Positions 42,646 through 51,605 of a DNA stretch of 55,785 nt are shown here, piece by piece. The stretch lies in the NCBI GenBank assembly GCA_002402545.1, contig DHGA01000011.1, forward strand, positions 1-55,785, in the 5' to 3' direction. The position numbers and the translations under genes were made by a program. Under the pieces are notes generated by a model. The model did no database searches, was not told the origin of the DNA, and saw only the letters and a program-made list of their open reading frames with translations. The first letter of the stretch is position 1; each line of letters begins with the position of its first letter. The DNA is from Syntrophaceae bacterium UBA4810. Lineage in GTDB: Bacteria; Desulfobacterota; Syntrophia; Syntrophales; Smithellaceae.

Positions 42646-44337
42646 TTAAGCTATTGGCTGATGCTTCGATTTCTTCAGCAAATAATCCTTCACGCCCCAT
42701 GCTTCTTCCGCTTTCAGGTGCCTGATCTTGCCGCTTTTTGGCTGGATATAAGACATCGCTCTTTCGGCAAACGCCAAAATAGACAATGCGGGATTTACGC
42801 CAAGATTTTCTGGCATTTGTGAGGCATCACAAACCAGCATATTATGATATCCTTTAATCCGGTTTTCTTCATCAATAACCCCGTTGTCAGGCGCCTGCCC
42901 GATCGTGCAGCCGCCCATGATGTGCGCGGTAATCGGCGCGTCCATCCAATTCTCTGTTGTGATATTAGCGGGGGTGCCGTCCATTCGCTTGGCCAAGCGC
43001 CTTGCAAAGTCGTAGCCGATGGGAATCCAGGTTGGATTTTTTTTCTCCGTTCCGTACGATGAAGTCAGCGTCCTGGAAAAAGGCCACAGGAACCTTCGTT
43101 TTCTCTGAATGATAATATAATTATCAAGGGTCTGCATGATGAGAAGAATAATGGAACGCTGGGCAAATCCTATGGGATTACATACCCGCAGAAAAGTGAT
43201 CGGATGAAAAAGGGCGTTAAAAAACGCTTTAATCTGCCGCGGTATCTTGCCGCCGCCTTCCGTCATGATTCCCGTGAGCAATCCCATAAAATCATGGCCT
43301 TTGCCGTAACGCACCGGTTCAATGTGAGTACTCTCATCGGGGTGAACGCTTGAGGTAATGGCAACCCCCTTGCTGAAATCCGCGTCTTTGGACTTCGCTT
43401 TCACGCCGATTATTGATTCACTGTTGGTACGGGAAAATTTTCCGATATGATCGGAAATCAGCGGGAGACGCCCGGTCTGTTTTAATTTCATCAAAAGAGA
43501 CAGCGTGCCGATGACGCCGGCGCCAAGAACAATCCCTTTAGTTTTGAACGTCTTCCCACCTAGTCGACCCAGCAATCCCGTTGTTTTTTTTGATTTGACG
43601 ATATATCCCTGGTCGCCATTGGGCGACAGCGGAATAATGTCATAGACCTTTTGCTCGGCAAAAATTTGAGCCCCGAATTTTTCGGCAAAATAGAGATAGT
43701 TTTTATCCAGAGAGTTCTTAGCGTTTTTTTTGCATCCCGTCATGCACTCGCCGCATAGTTCGCAGCCGACGCGGTCCGGCCCCTCGCCAAAGAAATACGG
43801 GTCCTCTTCAGGCATTTTTTCTTTGCCATAAAAGACAGCGACATCCGTTGTGGTGTAGGTGTGTTCTCGGCCGATCTCCGCGGCTGTTTCTTTTAAGAGC
43901 TGATCCTGGGGGGTGGCAACAGGATTAGGCACAACCCCGACCATTTTTTTCGCGATATCGTAAAAAGGCAACAATTCCTTTTTCCCACCAAGCCGTTTGA
44001 TGGTTTCACGTTCAAAAAATACCGGAGGAGGAGTATACATCGTGTTGGCATAGTTAAGACTTCCTCCACCCACCCCGGCGCCTGCCAATATAAACACATC
44101 CCTCAGAAGATGCATTCTTTGTATGCCATAGCAGCCAAAGGCGGGAAGCCACATAAACTTTTTAACGTTCCAGTTGCTTTTGGGAAATTCATCGGCATGC
44201 CACCTCTTTCCGGATTCGATAACGCCTACTTTGTATCCTTTCTGGGAAAGACGCATTGCGGCGACGCTGCCGCCAAAACCCGATCCGACAACAACATAAT
44301 CAAAATCAAATTTGTTTATGCCTGCATTTGTGCTCAT
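42646..44337 (-). CDS. GMC-family FAD oxidoreductase with a Cys-rich insertion (cholesterol-oxidase/fatty-alcohol-oxidase group)
   Basis: The 563-residue flavoprotein has the FAD motif GSGFGG (18-23) in FDYVVVGSGFGGSVAAMRLS and GVGGGSLNYANTMYTPP, the GMC signature. The C-terminal region includes ITAHIMGGCTIGQAPDNGVIDE and PENLGVNPALSILAFAERA. An insertion near residues 180-205 has CELCGECMTGCKKNAKNSLDK, a ferredoxin-like cysteine cluster found in one GMC subgroup. It probably oxidises a lipophilic alcohol. The gene lies 72 bp upstream of aor on the same strand. Confidence 0.9.
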   Translation of the reverse strand: MSTNAGINKFDFDYVVVGSGFGGSVAAMRLSQKGYKVGVIESGKRWHADEFPKSNWNVKKFMWLPAFGCYGIQRMHLLRDVFILAGAGVGGGSLNYANTMYTPPPVFFERETIKRLGGKKELLPFYDIAKKMVGVVPNPVATPQDQLLKETAAEIGREHTYTTTDVAVFYGKEKMPEEDPYFFGEGPDRVGCELCGECMTGCKKNAKNSLDKNYLYFAEKFGAQIFAEQKVYDIIPLSPNGDQGYIVKSKKTTGLLGRLGGKTFKTKGIVLGAGVIGTLSLLMKLKQTGRLPLISDHIGKFSRTNSESIIGVKAKSKDADFSKGVAITSSVHPDESTHIEPVRYGKGHDFMGLLTGIMTEGGGKIPRQIKAFFNALFHPITFLRVCNPIGFAQRSIILLIMQTLDNYIIIQRKRRFLWPFSRTLTSSYGTEKKNPTWIPIGYDFARRLAKRMDGTPANITTENWMDAPITAHIMGGCTIGQAPDNGVIDEENRIKGYHNMLVCDASQMPENLGVNPALSILAFAERAMSYIQPKSGKIRHLKAEEAWGVKDYLLKKSKHQPIA

Positions 44338-44659
44338 GGGGGATCCTCCTGATACTTAAACGTATATTTTGCATTCTTTGTGGATGGATGATAATTATTC
44401 AAACGTGACAACTTCCAAAATAAGCGTTTAACCTAATGATAGCAATTTTCTGTTTACACTTCAATTTAGCTGGGTTCGGCACCAGGCAAATTCCTGCAAA
44501 AATACCCGCATTATTTTTTAATTATATTCCCGCTTTAATTGACTGTCAACTGTTTAAAGTTTTTTATTAAAAAGACTTCCCCAAAAAACATAGCCGCGGG
44601 GCCATTTCTTTAATATATCAAGAAAATGACCCCGCGGTTTATGTCACCTCAACAATCAG
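44338..44659. other. 322-bp gene-free stretch between the GMC gene and the membrane hydrolase gene
   Basis: It holds A/T-rich sequence upstream of the GMC gene, without a clear promoter match, and the hairpin terminator of the hydrolase gene at 44584-44637. No ORF with coding character or RNA gene was seen. Confidence 0.7.
44584..44637 (-). terminator. Terminator of the membrane hydrolase gene
   Basis: CCGCGGGG (44594-44601) pairs with CCCCGCGG (44630-44637), extended by an imperfect inner stem (CATTTCTT with AAGAAAATG). On the minus strand it is followed by CTATGTTTTTT. Confidence 0.85.
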
Positions 44660-46432
44660 TTAAAACGCGAAATGTGTCGCCTGTCCGGCAACAATTATCC
44701 ACGTAATCAGCATGGCATTGAGAAACGCGCCGGTGTAAATATGCCCTGTTTTTCGGTAAAAGTAGGTCGAAATCAGCGCCACAATAGTGAATATCGGGAA
44801 GAACTGGAACATCACAATATACCACAGAGCGGCTTCCGGTATCGCCAGAGTACCGCCGGCGAAAAACGGCAGGTAGCCCAGGGTTTCAAAAATAATATAC
44901 GCGGTAATGAGCAGGAAAATATTGATGAGCATTTCCTGCCATGCCTTCAGCTCGCCTTTTTTACCGCAGCGCAGCTCGCCGTGCAAAATCATGCCGATAA
45001 TCAGGAAATAGAAAGCAAACGGAATCAGATAGCTCAGGAAGATGCGAAAATGCAGCAGCGTCATTGGCTTTATCGCGAACACCCAGAGACGGTAATCGGT
45101 GGTGAAAACTAAATGTGAAAAAAGCAGCGTCAAGTACGCCGCAACGCAGATAATCAGGGCAAGCAGAAAGGATTTCCCGATTTTTTTAAAATCTAGGCCC
45201 TTGTTCTTCCAGGTTACACCATAATTCACAAAACTTGCTTTTTTCTTTCGGTTAAAAAACACATGCCACAGGATAAACAAAATTAACGAAATAACCGCCA
45301 CAGTGCACGCCCACATCATGATTACCGTGGTATTTATCTGAGCGAAAAGCGCTGTTGGATTGAGCTTCTCCGGAGCAGAATAACCGATAGCCCACAAAAA
45401 TACCGGCAGGGGAATCAGCACCGTTAAAACGGCGCCCACCCACCAGCCGAAGCCGTTAGCTGATTTAATTTGCGCCGGTTTTTCGCTAATTTCTTTGAAA
45501 AATTTGGTCTGCAGCAAGAGCTGCCCTAGGGGGAAGATAAGCAGCAGCATGCCCAGCATGGCAATGAAAGTGCCTATTTCTTTCCAGTACCAGATCTGAC
45601 TGGAAACAGGAATATCTTTGCCGCCCTTAAGCGTCATCTGCATCCATTCAACCGCATTCCCGATTCCTTCTTGGGAAAAATGAACGCGCGGGTGAATAAT
45701 CGGCGGCTGATACAATTTTCTTGCCGTACCTTTTTCGATGGAACCGTAAAGCTTGCCCACTTCCACGTCTTCAGTCGTGCCGAACAATTTTTTCAGTTTA
45801 TCCGTTTTTACGATATCTGCCGGAATCGCCGCGCCCCACATTAACTGAGAAAATTCATCGTATTTGGAAAAAATAAGCGCCGTGTTGCGCGGGAAGGTTT
45901 CCGTCCCTTCGGGTATGCCGAAAGTTCCCGTCGAGGAACTTGCCAGAACAACCGCTTTATATCCTTTAGGATTGGTGGCGGCCGCCACCACCGATGCCCA
46001 CCCACCCATGGAATGTCCTTCCAGACCGATATTGTCAAGATCAACAATATCCAGAGTGCGTAAATAGGCAAGCGAATCCATCCCTCCGAAACCTTGGGCG
46101 AACGCAGGCGGGTCGGAAAAACCATGTCCGGTTTGATCAACCGCCAGAACGACATACCCACGTCGGGCAAATTCGATGGCAAAACCATCCTGTGTTTCGC
46201 GGGAGTTAATATATCCGTGCGTGGCCACAATGCCGGGTGCTGGTTTTTCTTTGCTCACCCCGGCAGGAATATATAAAAGAGCGCTCACCATTTTGCCGTT
46301 GGATGCCTTGAAGCGTATATCCTTAATTTTGATGGTGCCCCCGGATGTCTGGATTAAATAAGCCAGTAAGCCCCCGCCAATGATTAAAATCAGGGCTATC
46401 ACAATCAACCATTTGCATTTTTTTGTGTCCAT
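44660..46432 (-). CDS. Membrane-anchored alpha/beta hydrolase with a multi-helix C-terminal domain
   Basis: The 590-residue protein has an N-terminal membrane anchor (about 9-28). An alpha/beta-hydrolase domain (about 35-290) follows with PGIVATHGYINSRET, DQTGHGFSD and the nucleophile elbow GHSMGG (Ser141). After residue ~300 come about seven to eight membrane helices with polar loops. Related large hydrolase-plus-membrane-domain proteins occur in several bacteria with unknown substrates. It has its own terminator and sits beside the GMC/AOR/ligase cluster, so an ester or lipid substrate feeding that cluster is possible. Confidence 0.82.
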   Translation of the reverse strand: MDTKKCKWLIVIALILIIGGGLLAYLIQTSGGTIKIKDIRFKASNGKMVSALLYIPAGVSKEKPAPGIVATHGYINSRETQDGFAIEFARRGYVVLAVDQTGHGFSDPPAFAQGFGGMDSLAYLRTLDIVDLDNIGLEGHSMGGWASVVAAATNPKGYKAVVLASSSTGTFGIPEGTETFPRNTALIFSKYDEFSQLMWGAAIPADIVKTDKLKKLFGTTEDVEVGKLYGSIEKGTARKLYQPPIIHPRVHFSQEGIGNAVEWMQMTLKGGKDIPVSSQIWYWKEIGTFIAMLGMLLLIFPLGQLLLQTKFFKEISEKPAQIKSANGFGWWVGAVLTVLIPLPVFLWAIGYSAPEKLNPTALFAQINTTVIMMWACTVAVISLILFILWHVFFNRKKKASFVNYGVTWKNKGLDFKKIGKSFLLALIICVAAYLTLLFSHLVFTTDYRLWVFAIKPMTLLHFRIFLSYLIPFAFYFLIIGMILHGELRCGKKGELKAWQEMLINIFLLITAYIIFETLGYLPFFAGGTLAIPEAALWYIVMFQFFPIFTIVALISTYFYRKTGHIYTGAFLNAMLITWIIVAGQATHFAF

Positions 46433-46774
46433 AGCTCCTCCTCATTTATGCCTGTTATTTTAATAAGTTAACCCTTTGACGACGCGAAGAGACCTCTGAA
46501 TAAATACATGAATTATTATAACACCTTGGGTGGGGCACGACAGATAGTTAAGGATAAAAAAAGATTAAAAATGAATTGATATTCAAGAATTACACGGGAA
46601 AAGAAAAAAACTTTCTCGCAGGGCGCTCTTTTTCCCCCGGCGAACCAGACGTTTCTTTTGACGGATCTCATAGACACCACCAAAAATATCGTTAAACATC
46701 GCCAAGGGTCAAAAAACACATTGCCGATATAATGTCAAATTATATTCGGCAATGTGTCTGGTGTGCTATTATTT
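46433..46774. other. 342-bp gene-free stretch between the hydrolase and PEPCK genes
   Basis: It contains the PEPCK terminator (46711-46757). On the minus strand, a possible short ORF of 38 codons (46699-46583, basic mid-section) and a TATAAT-like element lie just before the hydrolase gene. I do not call the short ORF as a gene. Confidence 0.6.
46711..46757 (-). terminator. Terminator of the PEPCK gene
   Basis: ACACATTGCCGATATAAT and ATTATATTCGGCAATGTGT form an 18-bp stem with a single bulged T and a 5-nt loop (46757-46716). It is followed by a run of six T on the minus strand. Confidence 0.9.
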
Positions 46775-48556
46775 TCAACCTAACCGTTTTTTAAGTTCAT
46801 CCAGTTGTTGTTTCAGGCGTCCAGGCAGTCGCCCACTGAATTTTTCAAAGTGTTTTTCGATATCCGGAATCTCCGCTTTCCAGGCAGCAAGGTCAACTTT
46901 TAGCAATTCTTCCATATCCGCCACGGGAACACTCAAACCTTTCAGATCAAGGTCTTCTTTTTTAGGCAAGAGCCCTATGGGGGTTTTCACCGCGTCAACT
47001 TTTCCTTCCACTCTCTCGCACATCCACTTCAGTACGCGGCTGTTTTCGCCGAATCCCGGCCAAAGCCAGCGACCGTCAGAAGTTTTTCTAAACCAGTTGA
47101 CGTAGAAAATGCGCGGCGCTTTGTCTTTTAATCTATCGCCCATGTTGAGCCAGTGCTGAAAATAATCTCCCATGTTATAACCGCAAAAAGGCTGCATGGC
47201 AAAGGGGTCACGCCGCAGATTCCCCACCGCGCCGATGTTGGCGGCGGTTGTCTCCGATGAGGCGGTCGCGCCCAGGAAAACGCCGTGATCAAAATCGTAA
47301 GCTTCATTTACCAGCGGGACAACACCGGCGCGGCGGCCGCCGAAAACAAAAATATCAATGGGCACGCCTTGGGGCTTTTCCCAATCTTCCGAAATAACCG
47401 GGCACTGCGCCGCAGGCGCGGTGAAGCGGGCGTTGGGATGAGCGGCGGGTTCTTTAGTTTCACCAGGCCAGTCGCGCCCCTTCCAGTCGATGGCATGCTT
47501 GGGAGGCGCTCCATCCATGCCTTCCCACCACACATCGCCGTCATCGGTTAAAGCACAGTTGGTAAAAATAATATTTTCTTTGATTGTGTCCATCGCCATG
47601 GGATTGGAATCATAAGATGTTCCCGGCGCAACGCCGAAGAATCCGGCTTCAGGATTGATGGCGTAAAGACGCCCGTCCGGACCTATTTTCATCCAGGCGA
47701 TGTCATCGCCGATACATTCGCATTTCCAGCCGGAAACAGTCGGCTGCAGCATGGCCAGATTGGTTTTGCCGCAGGCTGAAGGAAAAGCCGCCGCGATATG
47801 ATATTGTTTTCCTTCAGGGCTGGTCAGACGCAGGATCAGCATGTGTTCCGCCATCCAGCCTTCCCTTTTAGCCATAGCCGAGGCAATACGCAAAGCCAGG
47901 CATTTTTTACCCAAAAGCGCGTTTCCTCCGTAGCCGGAACCAAAAGACCAGATGAGATTTTCCTGCGGGAAATGGCTGATGTATTTTTTCTCCATGGGTG
48001 CGCAGGGCCAGGCAACATCTTTTTGCCCTTTTTCCAGCGGCGCGCCGATGGAGTGCAGGCAGGGAATAAATTCACCATTCGCTCCCAGTTTATCAATAAC
48101 TTTTTTTCCCACGCGCGTCATAATATGCATGTTACAGACAACGTAGGGGCTGTCCGTAATCTCTATCCCTATTTTGGCAATAGGCGAATCAACCGGCCCC
48201 ATGGAAAAAGGAATCACATAGAGCGTGCGCCCTTTCATGCATCCTTTATAAAGCGTTTTCATCGTCGCCTTTAATTCATCAGGATGAAGCCAATTATTCG
48301 TTGGCCCGGCTTCACTCTGCTCGGGCGTGCTGATATAGGTTCTGTCTTCCACTCTGGCGACGTCAGAGGGATCGGAACGAAACAAAAAGCTGTTCTTTCT
48401 TTTCTTAAGCGGTGTTGCACTGCCGCTGTTCACCATCTGCGTCATCAGGCGGTCATATTCCTCTTTAGAACCGTCACACCAGTAGACACTTTCCGGTTGG
48501 CACATTTCTTCAACTCCTTTAACCCAGTCTTTCAGCTTTTTGTTTTTTATCTCCAT
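46775..48556 (-). CDS. pckG: Phosphoenolpyruvate carboxykinase (GTP)
   Basis: The 593-residue enzyme converts oxaloacetate plus GTP to PEP, CO2 and GDP. GTP-type features include WLHPDELKATMKTLYKGCMK, SFGSGYGGNALLGKKCLALR, the P-loop AAFPSACGKTN (around 280-290) with the hyper-reactive Cys, and PKHAIDWKGRDW. VPIDIFVFGGRRAGVVPLV is also typical of the family. The PPDK gene is 23 bp upstream on the same strand, so the two form an operon controlling PEP/pyruvate/oxaloacetate interconversion. Confidence 0.97.
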   Translation of the reverse strand: MEIKNKKLKDWVKGVEEMCQPESVYWCDGSKEEYDRLMTQMVNSGSATPLKKRKNSFLFRSDPSDVARVEDRTYISTPEQSEAGPTNNWLHPDELKATMKTLYKGCMKGRTLYVIPFSMGPVDSPIAKIGIEITDSPYVVCNMHIMTRVGKKVIDKLGANGEFIPCLHSIGAPLEKGQKDVAWPCAPMEKKYISHFPQENLIWSFGSGYGGNALLGKKCLALRIASAMAKREGWMAEHMLILRLTSPEGKQYHIAAAFPSACGKTNLAMLQPTVSGWKCECIGDDIAWMKIGPDGRLYAINPEAGFFGVAPGTSYDSNPMAMDTIKENIIFTNCALTDDGDVWWEGMDGAPPKHAIDWKGRDWPGETKEPAAHPNARFTAPAAQCPVISEDWEKPQGVPIDIFVFGGRRAGVVPLVNEAYDFDHGVFLGATASSETTAANIGAVGNLRRDPFAMQPFCGYNMGDYFQHWLNMGDRLKDKAPRIFYVNWFRKTSDGRWLWPGFGENSRVLKWMCERVEGKVDAVKTPIGLLPKKEDLDLKGLSVPVADMEELLKVDLAAWKAEIPDIEKHFEKFSGRLPGRLKQQLDELKKRLG

Positions 48557-48579
48557 ATATAAACCTTTCTTTTTTTAGA

Positions 48580-51354
48580 TTATTTACGTTTCTTTTTAGC
48601 AGTTTTCTTTTTTGCAACACTTTTCTTGGGAGACTTCTTTAACGCTGCTTTTTCTTCAACTACTGCCTGCGCGGCGGCCAACCGGGCAATCGGCACGCGG
48701 TAAGGCGAACAGCTTACATAGTCCATACCAACGCGGTGACAGAACATGACGCTGGAGGGCTCTCCTCCATGTTCGCCGCAGATACCGACCTTCAAACCAT
48801 GCCTTGTTTTTCGCCCTCTTTCAATCCCCATGGCAATCAGCTGGCCTACGCCATTCTGATCAAGCACCTGGAAGGGATCAACCGGAATAATTTTTCGACC
48901 AACATATTCGGGCACAAAAGCGCCGACATCGTCACGGCTGAAGCCGTAAGTCATCTGCGTAAGGTCGTTTGTACCATAGCTGAAAAATTCCGCTTCTTCG
49001 GCAATACGGTCAGCCAGAAGCGCTGCGCGGGGAATCTCGATCATTGTCCCCACCATGTGAGGTATTTTCTTAAGGCCGTATTTGGCGCAAACTTCAGGGT
49101 ATATATTTTTGACCAGTTTCGCCTGATGGCTGATTTCGGCTTTATCGCAGACAACCGGAATCATGATTTCCGGCAGAGCTTTTTTGCCTTCCTTAATTAA
49201 TTCCGCGGCCGCTTCCAGAATGGCGCGGATCTGCATTTCACTGACTTCAGGATAAGTAATGCCCAGGCGCACGCCGCGATGTCCCATCATCGGGTTTGTT
49301 TCATGTAAATTTTCCGCCCGGCTGTTGAGCTTGTCGATTGATATATTCAGGCTCTGGGCGAGACGCTGGCGTTCCTGCGGATTTTCGGGAACAAATTCAT
49401 GCAACGGCGGATCCAGAAAACGAATTGTCACGGGCCTACCGGCCATGACTTCCATTGTCTTTTTGATATCGCTTTTCACAAACGGAAACAAATCATTCAG
49501 CGCGGCGCGGCGCTGTTCCACATTGTCGGATAAAATCATTTTGCGCAGATGAAAGAGCGGCTTCTCGCTGTTTTCGCCGTAAAACATATGCTCGGTACGG
49601 AACAGGCCGATGCCTTCAGCTCCAAATTGTATGGCCTTGGCGGCATCTTTGGGTGTTTCGGCGTTGGTACGTATTTTAAGGCGCCTGAGCGAATCGCAAA
49701 TTTTCATAAACGCCATAAAATCTTTGTCATCCTCCGCTCCGCTAATCATGGCCAGCGCTCCCTTATAAACGCGTCCCGCCGTTCCGTTAAGAGTAATGAT
49801 ATCTCCTTCACGCAAAACTTTGCCGTCAACATTCATTGTTTTCTGCTTAATATCCACGTGTAAAGAGCCGGCACCGACAATACAGCATTTACCCCAGCCG
49901 CGCGCCACTAATGCCGCGTGTGAAGTCATACCGCCGCGCGCGGTAAGAATGCCCTGAGCTACGCGCATGCCTTCCACATCTTCGGGATTAGTTTCTTCGC
50001 GCACTAAAATAACTTTTTTACCTTTTTCCACCCAGCTTACCGCATCTTCCGCGGTAAAAACTATTTGGCCTACCGCGCCGCCGGGACCGGCCGGCAGTCC
50101 CTTGGTCAGAAACTCCGCGCTTGCTTCGGCTTTGGGATCAACCATGGGATGAAGAAGTTCATCGAGCTGATCCGGCGTCACGCGTGTTACCGCTTCGGCC
50201 GCGCTGATCATTTTACTTTTATACATTTCCACCGCCATGCGCACCGCCGCTGGGCCGTTGCGCTTGCCGTTGCGAGTTTGCAGCATCCAGACATGTCCGT
50301 CCTGAATGGTAAACTCCAGGTCCTGCATGTCCCTGAAATGCTTTTCCAGCCTGTTTCGAATTCTTTCGAGTTCAATATAAGCTTTGGGCATAGCTCTTTC
50401 CAAAGAGGGGTGTCCTTCGGTGTCGTCAATCTGTCGCGTTTTTTCATTTATCGGATTAGGCGTACGCAAACCAGCCACCACATCCTCCCCCTGGGCGTTA
50501 GGCAGCCATTCGCCGTAGAATTTATTTTCGCCGGTAGCCGGATTGCGGGTGAAGGCCACACCTGTGGCGGAATTTTCGCCCATGTTGCCGAAGACCATGG
50601 CCTGAACATTAACTGCCGTACCCCATTCATCGGGAATTCCTTCAATGCGCCTATAAGAAATAGCGCGTTTGCCGTTCCAGCTTTTAAAGACCGCGCCGAT
50701 CGCACCCCAGAGCTGCTCATCTGCATTGTCCGGGAATGGTTTGCTTAAAACCTGTTTGACTTTTGCTTTATAAATTTCCGCAAGTTCGGCCAGGTCATCA
50801 GCGGTGAGTTCTACATCCTGCTTAACATTGCGGCGCTTTTTCATATCCGCCAGTTCTCGTTCCAGTTGCTGACGCACGCCCATACCCTCGGTAGGTTCAA
50901 TTCCTTCTGCCTTTTCCATAACAACGTCCGAATACATCTGAATCAGACGACGGTAGGAATCCCAGACAAAGCGCGGATTTTTAGTCTTCTCAATCATACC
51001 GGCAATTGTTTTGGAGGTAAGCCCGATATTGAGCACCGTCTCCATCATGCCGGGCATGCTGCTGCGTGCACCGGAGCGCGCCGAACAAAGAAGCGGGTTT
51101 TTCGGATCGCCAAATTTCATGCCGGTTTCACGCTCCATTTTTTGCAGCGCCTTGTAAACCTGTTCCTTCAATCCCTGCGGATAGCGGCCCTTATTTATAT
51201 AAAAAATATTGCAGACTTCGGTAGTAATGGTGAAACCGGGCGGAATGGGAATTTTAAGATGAGCCATCTCCGCCAGCCCTACTCCCTTGCCGCCTAATAA
51301 ATTTTTGTTTTTCCCGTAACCTTCGGAAAAAGTATATACGTATTTAGTGCCCAT
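48580..51354 (-). CDS. ppdK: Pyruvate, phosphate dikinase with a Lys-rich C-terminal tail
   Basis: The 924-residue enzyme interconverts pyruvate, ATP and Pi with PEP, AMP and PPi. It has an N-terminal ATP-grasp (GGKGVGLAEMAHL), a swivelling phosphohistidine domain with GGMTSHAALVARGWGK and the C-terminal PEP/pyruvate barrel (GLFRTEHMF, FSYGTNDLTQMTYGFSRDD, GICGEHGGEPSSV). Typical length is about 875-890; the last ~22 residues are an added basic tail (KKSPKKSVAKKKTAKKKRK). It leads the operon with pckG and has a 251-bp gap to the acyl-CoA dehydrogenase terminator. Confidence 0.97.
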   Translation of the reverse strand: MGTKYVYTFSEGYGKNKNLLGGKGVGLAEMAHLKIPIPPGFTITTEVCNIFYINKGRYPQGLKEQVYKALQKMERETGMKFGDPKNPLLCSARSGARSSMPGMMETVLNIGLTSKTIAGMIEKTKNPRFVWDSYRRLIQMYSDVVMEKAEGIEPTEGMGVRQQLERELADMKKRRNVKQDVELTADDLAELAEIYKAKVKQVLSKPFPDNADEQLWGAIGAVFKSWNGKRAISYRRIEGIPDEWGTAVNVQAMVFGNMGENSATGVAFTRNPATGENKFYGEWLPNAQGEDVVAGLRTPNPINEKTRQIDDTEGHPSLERAMPKAYIELERIRNRLEKHFRDMQDLEFTIQDGHVWMLQTRNGKRNGPAAVRMAVEMYKSKMISAAEAVTRVTPDQLDELLHPMVDPKAEASAEFLTKGLPAGPGGAVGQIVFTAEDAVSWVEKGKKVILVREETNPEDVEGMRVAQGILTARGGMTSHAALVARGWGKCCIVGAGSLHVDIKQKTMNVDGKVLREGDIITLNGTAGRVYKGALAMISGAEDDKDFMAFMKICDSLRRLKIRTNAETPKDAAKAIQFGAEGIGLFRTEHMFYGENSEKPLFHLRKMILSDNVEQRRAALNDLFPFVKSDIKKTMEVMAGRPVTIRFLDPPLHEFVPENPQERQRLAQSLNISIDKLNSRAENLHETNPMMGHRGVRLGITYPEVSEMQIRAILEAAAELIKEGKKALPEIMIPVVCDKAEISHQAKLVKNIYPEVCAKYGLKKIPHMVGTMIEIPRAALLADRIAEEAEFFSYGTNDLTQMTYGFSRDDVGAFVPEYVGRKIIPVDPFQVLDQNGVGQLIAMGIERGRKTRHGLKVGICGEHGGEPSSVMFCHRVGMDYVSCSPYRVPIARLAAAQAVVEEKAALKKSPKKSVAKKKTAKKKRK

Positions 51355-51524
51355 ATTTTTCTTTTAACCTCCTGTCTTTCCCTGTCTGAATTCATGGATT
51401 ATTGGGAAAGTGATAAAGCCACAAATTTATATTTATTGTCAAGTTAAAACGCATCCGGAAGAAAACACGAGGGGGGAAAAGTGCGCAGACCAGATAATTT
51501 AAACAGAGGCGTGCAAAAGTGCGA

Positions 51525-51580
51525 TAAAAAACTTTAAGCAAGGCGGGCTGATTAAGGAAGGGCTAATCAGCCCGCCTTGC
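51525..51580 (-). terminator. Terminator of the acyl-CoA dehydrogenase gene
   Basis: GCAAGGCGGGCTGATTA (51538-51554) pairs perfectly over 17 bp with TAATCAGCCCGCCTTGC (51564-51580), loop 9 nt. It is followed on the minus strand by TTAAAGTTTTTT. Confidence 0.9.
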
Positions 51581-51605
51581 AATATTGGTTATTTACCCAA
51601 AAGAT

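Noticed and set aside
46516..46719. 67-codon ORF on the minus strand
   Set aside because: It overlaps the PEPCK terminator and has no coding features; only a shorter alternative frame is mentioned as a weak candidate.
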